Notes under the pieces: model-generated
The model's database searches: none
Told to the model about the DNA's origin: nothing
The model's input: the letters and a program-made list of their open reading frames with translations, nothing else
In this document: piece by piece, positions 57,403-64,000 of the stretch
Layout: every line of letters starts with the position of its first letter
How positions within the stretch are numbered: the first letter of the stretch is position 1
Assembly: GCA_035610365.1 (NCBI GenBank)
Contig: CM069432.1
Location: forward strand, 228,926,532 to 228,990,531
Direction: 5' to 3'
DNA from: Aquatica leii
Taxonomy: Eukaryota; Arthropoda; Insecta; Coleoptera; Lampyridae
DNA length: 64,000 bases
Translations under genes and position numbers: made by a program

Positions 57403-58358
57403 TCATTCATTATAAGAAACTTGCTTATTTAAATTAAAGTTAATTGTGCAGTTTGAAATATTTATATAAAGTAAACTCGCATCATTTAAGTTGAATTGTA
57501 AGTTTTGAAAGTTACAATTTGGTTGAATGCCATCGACATTAGCAAAACTTATGGAACACTGTGGTATGAAATTACATTGTCTTGTTAGTTGATTGTCTAT
57601 TGCGATTTTAGGTGTCAAGGAGTGTTCTATGTATTCTTCGGCAACAGTACTGTCCTTTTCAACTACGTGATATTAGTTCCCTGACTTACTAATGCCGTTC
57701 CACTATTTCTGCAAATGCAGTGTCCTGTATATAATAAAACATACTTATTGTAGACGCTTGCTGAATTTTTAGTACACCAGTTAACAAGATCGTGGTTTCC
57801 AGTACCGATCCGAAGATTTTGTCGGTAACAAATTGTTATCACATTTTGTGCAGCTTCTTTAATGTGTGGAGGAATATCCATTTTAAGACGATACAAATAG
57901 ATAATACTTTTAATCAAGTTAATTAAATTGTAACAAAATTAAGTATATTTACATAAACAATTGAAATTCAAAATTACAAATTTCGTTGTTATTAACATAG
58001 AATATTTAAATTTAGTTAATAAAATAAATAATTTTTTAAACATTTCGGCACAAAAAAAGTTGTGTATCACACGCCCTAAAAGCATTTTGCGAGTATTCGC
58101 CTTTTGTAGGCCTCTGCTTCGGCCTCGGCCTACAAATATGCTCATACTCGCAAAATAGCACTTTCTGGACTAGTGATACAAATGACTATTTTTTATTAAC
58201 TCGACCAATTCTTTATCGGTTATTGCAAATATGCGTAGTACATGATTTTTAGTTTTAGGTACAGTGACAGTAATAGAATCAACTTTATATGCAACGTCGT
58301 ATATGAACATAATCGTTAATTTTTTTCGTCTGGGGGCACCGTTGTAACCAATTATCAA
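57403..58358 (-). pseudogene. Crypton-like tyrosine-recombinase relic
   Basis: Read downward: 58358-58170 encodes 'IIGYNGAPRRKKLTIMFIYD' and 'ITVTVPKTKN', matching the first catalytic-Arg region ('GACRRxEL'). 57780-57665 encodes 'LYTGHCICRNSGTALVSQGT', matching the H-x-x-R region ('YTGHCFRRSSATLLVDAG'), with the Arg displaced. 57655-57600 encodes 'VEKDSTVAEEYIEHSL', matching 'GGWKSSTVAExYIE' with the catalytic Tyr. A tail of 'NISNCTINFNL' type follows. Stops, a changed HxxR and a hairpin insertion (58063-58180) make it inactive. The family call is by remembered motifs. It lies within both inverted-repeat pairs described here. Confidence 0.55.
58063..58180. repeat. 118-bp hairpin palindrome (possible MITE)
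   Basis: TGTATCAC (58063-58070) pairs with GTGATACA (58173-58180), GCATTTTGCGAGTAT (58082-58096) with ATACTCGCAAAATAGC (58144-58159), and TTTGTAGGCC with GGCCTACAAA around a GC-rich tip. It splits the tyrosine-recombinase relic. Confidence 0.75.
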
Positions 58359-60120
58359 AACAACCTAAATTGCTTACCATTACTTAGCTGTGATATATAC
58401 ATATAAAAAGTACACCTACTTTAATTGTCAGGTGCATGTATTTAGACATATCCATAAAGTAGGATGCTTCATATTTTTTACGTTGCAACTCAAAACATGC
58501 AAGTCGAAAGCAGTGCCCAGTAAAAATCGTCCTTTATGAAACGTGTTTTTAATATACTACTATACTAGTAGTTTAAAGAATCGATATATCGAAACTATTC
58601 AATTTCTTTATTATACGAAAGTTCTGTGGTTTTCATATTTTTGTTTTTCATTCAGACAAAAAACCAATCGTGTTTATGATCACATGCTACACTTACAGCA
58701 GCTTTACTACCATATATTTTAAACACAATTGGTGGTTTTAGCAGAATGTAATCACAAATAATACTCATTAAGCATACCTTTTTCAAGAAAAAATATTTAT
58801 TAATACTAATAAAATGTACGAGTTCGTAATTGTCTTAATTCTTTCATAAAAAGCTTATTGTTTTGCTCAATATTTTTAATTTAAAAAATGTTAGTTTATC
58901 CTATGTTTACATATTAATCGATTCTGCATCCTAATTTCATTAATTATAAATAATAATTATTATAATGACGTTATAATTAATTTACTAATCAATTGCTACC
59001 ACGTTTCACAATAAACAAATATACATTTTTGGTCACTAGAACGAAGACTAGTCATATGAAATTGTTTTATGTATGATTCAGTAAGAAGAACAGTCCTCAA
59101 CTTTTTCCATGAACTACGTTTATAACAAAAGTAATCGTTTGCTAACAAAGATAATTTTCAATTGTATGTAACAGTAATCTACAAATTAAAGAATAAAAAG
59201 TTTTTATTCACAGTGTTGTTCGAGAAAGGTTTTCACAATTTTGATTTAAAATTAGCAAATTAATCAATCAATAAAAACGTATTAGAATTTTCTATTAATA
59301 GTAAGTGTTGTATTAAATTTGTTTCTCTGAATATAAGGCTGGTCGAGTATCGATTTCAGTAATTATAAACATAAACAACTTTTAAATGTGTATCTTGATA
59401 CATATGATTTTAATTTTGAACTGTTTCAATTTATTTGATTTTTAAATGGTTAGATTTGACACCAACAAACTAAATTATTAACTAATTATAATAAGATGTG
59501 GGTAATGTTTATTTATGATAAATCCATAACATAAATTAAAAAGCCACATTAATAAAGCAATATATCACTGACAAACTTTATTTTTCAGCGCTTAATTTAT
59601 TTTAGATCGGTGTTTAAAATTAGTTATTAAAATTATAGTAAAAAACAGTAGTAGATTAATCACATACACAAAACTCAACTAATTTAACCACGATCACTCC
59701 AGCAATTAATGACCTACTTATAAAAAAAACGACGTCCTTGCTATAAATACTCGAAAGTTTTTAGAGTCTAAACTACTTAACTTAGTTCACCACCCAGAAC
59801 ACGCTGACCATACAAAAACATTATTATCGAAATAAATTTTGTCCTGACGTTAATACAACAAATAATATAAGTTACAATTGTCAATACAAACATTTTATAC
59901 ATACTGGAAGATTTATATGAAAAAATAAATGTAATCAAAGTACTGAGTTAATGGTTTTAGTCCAATAGCAAAAAATCAATTCCTCCTTAACGAATAATTT
60001 AATTTAGTACGCGGATAAAATCTAAGAGGATTAGAAAATAATTAACCTTACAGTTTTACTGTAAGCATATTTAACGTTATTTCATTTATCGATGAGAAGC
60101 ATCAAGATGTCCAGCGTGAA
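58181..60120. other. Recombinase start region, then AT-rich sequence without a gene
   Basis: 58170-58358 is the N-terminal surviving piece of the recombinase relic. The rest, to about 60120, is AT-rich with no recognisable frame or repeat. Confidence 0.4.
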
Positions 60121-60560
60121 CTGAATTTATAGTTTTCGAAACGTAATGATGAACTTCATAAAATGATACGCACAAGGCTTGCGTATCTTTACGAGCTTGG
60201 TAGCTTTACAAACTTTATTTAAGTTCACTAAACTACAAGATTTAGAGAATTTTAAAAGAAGAGTCGTAGTGAAGGCGTCAAACGATAGATATTTTATGAG
60301 ATTGGAACTCTGGTTCACTTACCATGATTTCCAAGATGATATCATGACAGTAAATAAAACATTAGATGCGTATTGTTGAAACAATGTCTATGAGATCAAA
60401 TTCTGCTTTTAGTTTTCTAAGCTTGCTATCCTGAAAATGAGTTCCATGGAATTCTCTATTGGGCTGTCGTGGCAAAAGCGTTTGTCACATTGCATCAGAT
60501 GATGTTCATCACAAGGAAAAAGGACTTCCTTTTAAGCCGGTATTCTTTATACTTACCGAG
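60110..60560 (-). pseudogene. Unidentified protein-like remnant
   Basis: Read downward from 60560, minus-strand frames give peptides that look more protein-like than chance: 'SPFPCDEHHLMQCDKRFCHD', then 'LRKLKAEFDLIDIVSTIRI', 'MVSEPEFQSHKISIV', and 'YQARKDTQALCVSFYEVHHY' with 'VSKTINSVHAGHL'. They are in several frames, broken by stops. I do not recognise the family. It lies inside the 56991-61127 inverted repeats and could be a second gene of that element or a captured host fragment. Confidence 0.25.
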
Positions 60561-60669
60561 TTATAGTTAACATGAAATTTTTTTTTACAAAATACTTTCT
60601 CAAAACTAAATTGCGTATATTTTTATTAAAATTCAAAATCAAATACCGATGTCTATAATTAAAATACCT

Positions 60670-60713
60670 GCAAAATACTTTTAGGGCGTGTAATACACAA
60701 ATTTTTTGTGCTG
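60670..60713. repeat. Inner inverted repeat, right arm (partner of 58046-58090)
   Basis: GCAAAATACTTTTAGGGCGT followed by GTAATACACAA is the complement, with few mismatches, of TTGTGTATCACACGCCCTAAAAGCATTTTGC at 58060-58090. The similarity continues through the A-rich GGCACAAAAAAA/TTTTTTGTGCT part. Confidence 0.7.
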
Positions 60714-61010
60714 ACTTTTATAGTATAAATTTATTAAAAGCACTTATTTAAGCAATGATTTTTAATAAAATTTAATGACATGTTGATAAAACTGAAACCT
60801 GTAATGACGAAATTCAATTGTTTTTGAAATTAATTTGACAATTACAGAGTATTGTTACAATTTCACTTATATAAAAATAAGACTATTGTTGTTTTTAGCA
60901 ATTGTAAGATATAAGCAAATTTGTTATATGTGTTTAAACAAGTTAGTGTTATTCTAAACAAATAGTCTGACAGATTGACAGATGACGTTTAATTCATTAA
61001 TAATTATTAG

Positions 61011-61127
61011 TGCCAACTTGTAGTTATAAAATTCTACTACACCTTACCGGCCTAGGCGGTAAAAATAAGTTTTCCGGCCGATTATGATGGCTTTAAAATA
61101 CATCAAAACGGACGGAAGCACAAAAAA
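61011..61127. repeat. Outer inverted repeat, right arm
   Basis: Reverse complement of the 56991-57116 block: TGCCAACTTGTAGTTATAAA, then ATTCTACTAC, GGCGGTAAAAATAAGTTTTCC, GGCCGATTAT and ATCAAAACGGACGGA. It differs by scattered substitutions and small indels. Confidence 0.75.
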
Positions 61128-61973
61128 GAAATGTTGACTTGGCTCAAAAGTCCAACAATTGAGATCTTACATCTCACAGGCGTAGAATGGATTATGACTA
61201 ACTGTTCGTATAATAAAAAATATATATTTGATGTTGGTATTCATGGAATTAATATTTTACTAATTATTTACTTTCTAAGTGTGGTAAAATAATATCAGTA
61301 CGTAGTAGGTAAAGAAGTTTGCAGTACACGTTTCATTATATGTTGTGGCTGGTGTGCCAATAAATATCAAGTCTCTTTCTAATATAATAGCGAAGCAAAA
61401 AGATCAACAGAAAACATTTCTAATAGTCATTTATATCACCAGCGTCGAAAGTGAAGCATAGCATACGAATGGTAATGCATGAGTGAGTTATGCTAAGATG
61501 CTCATTATTTTTTGTGCTGTTTTTTTTTGCTAAATTATTTTTTTTATAATTCAAAAAAATGGTATTGAAAACGTGAGAAATTTATTGTTGGTGCTGCATT
61601 TATTATAGCAAAATTTGAGGCTACAGTACAAAACACAGGGGACATTCAATAGTGCCAACCAAAAATAATATTTCTCAGTAAAAATGTTAGTGATAATTAG
61701 TTAAATTTAGTTTGTTGGTACCCATGAGTTAACTTGTCCTTAGTAAATATACTTATACATATTTGAATTTACAATCAGAAACTTGAAAACTTTAAAACGT
61801 ATGCAAATTTTTGTAGTGTTTAGGTTTGTAAATTCGTTCTTTAGAACAAAATAGAGTTTCTATCTAGTTACAATTGTTAACTTTCTATCTAATAACTTTT
61901 AAATTCTTTAAAGTTTATATACTGACTAGTAAGTTTCAACAGCTAAAAATTAAGAAACCGACACAATAAAAAG
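61128..61973. other. AT-rich stretch before the MULE relic, no gene seen
   Basis: It probably contains the left end of the MULE element, but no terminal repeat could be matched to the right side. Confidence 0.35.
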
Positions 61974-62135
61974 ATGCACAATGTTGTAGAAAGCTCTCCC
62001 CAAAAAGATATTTTGTGCCCATTGTGTGATAAGATAAGACATAGAATTTTGAGAAAACATCTTGAAGAAAATCATAAGATATGTGTTGAGCAACTAGCAT
62101 TTGACTTTTGTAACAGACAGGAGTACGAAGGGTGA
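61974..62135 (+). pseudogene. MULE element: N-terminal C2H2-like zinc-finger piece
   Basis: A 53-codon frame from ATG at 61974 encodes 'KDILCPLCDKIRHRILRKHL' and 'EENHKI'. The C-x2-C ... H-x3-4-H pattern fits a DNA-binding finger before a transposase. It closes with TGA at 62133-62135, followed by broken sequence to the transposase core. It is likely the N-terminus of the same dead gene as 62297-62827. Confidence 0.45.
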
Positions 62136-62296
62136 AAAACTCATAAAAGTAGAGACTAATTATGCAATGCAGAGAGTGAATCACACATTATGAATATAAC
62201 AAGTGATACGAGAAGTGATTTATTCAATTATTTTAGTACATCTATAAATAAGATAGTTTTAAGAGTATAATTATTCTAAGAGAGCGAAAAGGACTG

Positions 62297-63353
62297 TTGG
62301 AGCTATTAACATTCAAGAAGTATGTCTATTGCATGGATGGTATACACGGTAATAACAGAAAGAGAATGGATTTGACAATAATGCTCATCAAAGACGACAG
62401 AAATGCAGGATTCCCTATTGCTTTTCTATTATCAAATCAAGTAGATCAATTAATACAGGAACTGTTTTTAGGCGCGCTTAGGGAGAGTATCCAGCAGGAC
62501 ATAAAGGCCGATTATTTAATGAGTGATGACGATCCAAAATATTATAATGCATAGGTAACTACGATGTTCAATAAACCGAAAATACTTTTGTGTACTTGGC
62601 ATGTTGCAAAGAATTGGAATTTTCAAGAAAAGAAAAAGGTTCGGAATCCAGACATGAAAAATGAGATAAAGAGAATTTTAAATGAGGCCCATGAAAACAG
62701 ATTCGTACAGTTAACAAATGCATACTTGGAGAAACTACCAGAGGCAAACAAAATAGATTTTAACTTCGTGCTAGGTAAGGATATAAACTCCTCCACTTAT
62801 CACCTGATGTATTTCTATCTTAAATAGATCCTTCGATGTGGAGGGTAGGCACCAGTCAAAAATAATAAAAGTTGTTTCTGGCCAAGTTTCGTAATATTGT
62901 TACTTAAACTTATATATTGGTCTTAGATATTATTTTCAGAATTACGAAAGAAATCGAATGTGAGCTCATTGTTGCAGGAGTGCAGGAATTAATACTAATA
63001 TAGCATAGAAAGTTTTAATAATTTACTGAAGACTAACCAGCTAAAGTGACGATAGATACAGTACTTAACCCAATTGAAGGGTTAGTTGACATAAAATGTG
63101 GCAGAAGATTTTGAACATCGAAAGATCAACAGCTAATAATTACAAAGATCGGATTATTATCAAAGCACATAAAAAAGCAAAAGCAATGAAGAACAACTTG
63201 AAGGTTATTGAAAAAGTATTTGGAGAAGTTCAGGTCTCCGTTTTAGATAATGCTGCTGAACCTTTAGGAAAGAATTCACAGATCAAGTTTAATCATGAAC
63301 AAGAAATTTCGCAATTGAAACAAAAATGGCAGAACCTGTGGCGGAACAAATAG
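62297..63353 (+). pseudogene. Mutator-like (MULE) transposase pseudogene
   Basis: 62297-62554 encodes 'VYCMDGIHGNNRKRMDLTIM', 'LIKDDRNAGFPIAFLLSNQV' and 'DYLMSDDDPKYYNA', with the first and second catalytic Asp regions of the MULE DDE core. After a stop, 62564-62827 continues 'PKILLCTWHVAKNWNFQEKK', the C-x2-H signature, and 'FVQLTNAYLEKLPEANKIDF'. 63096-63353 gives a basic C-terminal region ('NNYKDRIIIKAHKKAKAM'). The frame is interrupted by at least three stops and a gap near 62830-63090. No terminal inverted repeats were identified. Confidence 0.75.
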
Positions 63354-64000
63354 ACGAGGAACGTCGACACATCGTTCAAAAAACGTTTCATAGATTCATA
63401 GACATTACCGATGAAATACGAGGATAGGAAAAGAAACAAAACAGTAATAACCAAGAGGAAAATAAAGAAACAAGAGTATTTGTATTTTCTTAAAAAAAAA
63501 AGTGTATTTAGTTAAGGCAAACCAGTGAGATTTTTGTACTGTCTATAATCTATGCAAATATTTTGTCCTACTTTTGATCTAGCTTAATGATGTATGAATA
63601 ATGTAATGAATATAAATAACTGAAAAGAAATAAAGCCAATAAGTCTTTCAATTGATGTAAGACTCCTAAACATCAACTATTGCGAGAGATTATAATTAAA
63701 TTTATTTGAAATTATTAAGAGTCTAAATTTAAATTTATTATGAAATACACGTACAAAATTTCTTAAAATTAAAGTAGGAAACTTTAAACTCAAATTTACC
63801 ACTTGTTAATACGCATACGCATAAAAGACCCTTTGCGTTTTTTTCCGTACCAAAATCTGTCAACTTTGACAATCAATTTAAATCTTAGGTTAGTTTATAT
63901 TACCTGTGGTGGTTACGAAAATACAGTTAGGCTCGGTTTCACCATTAAGAATTTAACTCGAGATTAACTAATCTACGATTAAATTTAAAATCTTGTTATA
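63354..64000. other. AT-rich end of window; possible transposon terminus at the edge
   Basis: No gene seen. Near 63930, GGCTCGGTTTCACCATTAAG resembles ends of common insect MITEs, but the partner would lie beyond the window. Confidence 0.3.

Overview
The window is AT-rich animal nuclear DNA, most likely from an insect. The evidence is one intron-containing gene with GT-AG splice sites and a set of transposon families typical of arthropod genomes. I saw no bacterial gene organisation, operon, rRNA, tRNA or CRISPR array. Species cannot be fixed from the sequence.

The only intact host gene I can support lies on the minus strand from 24290 down to about 11855. It has six coding exons, and its splice phases agree at every junction. 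It predicts a 1533-residue protein with a basic, disordered, AT-hook-like N-terminal half, a cysteine-rich centre encoded by three short exons, and a disordered C-terminal exon holding one dense conserved-looking block. I do not recognise the family; a nuclear or chromatin role is inferred from composition. Its last intron (about 6.9 kb) is filled with transposon debris: a PIF/Harbinger relic with a small inverted-repeat insertion (13.8-14.9 kb), a hAT-type MITE (14957-15089), a mariner-like element with very long inverted arms (15826-18041) and a Tc1-like relic (18579-19680).

Left of the gene, 0-7 kb holds a gypsy integrase relic and a hAT (TTF-zinc-finger) relic. The hAT relic is split by a 4.5-kb composite foldback element with an exact 8-bp target duplication (1835-6366). 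The stretch 7-11.8 kb holds no gene I can support.

Right of the gene the DNA is mostly AT-rich and non-coding, studded with mobile-element remains: a hAT-like inverted-repeat element containing a LINE RT fragment (26224-27719), a tyrosine-recombinase relic (28.1-28.5 kb), an internally deleted Ty3/gypsy element with near-identical LTRs and a 5-bp target duplication (34716-38564), a BED-type hAT relic (39.8-41.5 kb), a pogo/Tigger-like fragment (41.6-42.0 kb), a Penelope-like relic with inverted flanks and a nested Harbinger element (46.8-50.6 kb), a second, decayed gypsy element (52604-56242), a Crypton-like tyrosine-recombinase relic between two nested pairs of inverted repeats (56991-61127), and a MULE relic with an N-terminal C2H2-like finger (61974-63353).

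The transposons are nested and mostly dead: nearly all carry stops and frameshifts. The most unusual objects are the composite foldback element, the mariner-like element whose inverted arms include the end of its own transposase gene, and the inverted-repeat-bounded tyrosine-recombinase region. The family names rest on motifs read by eye, without database searches.
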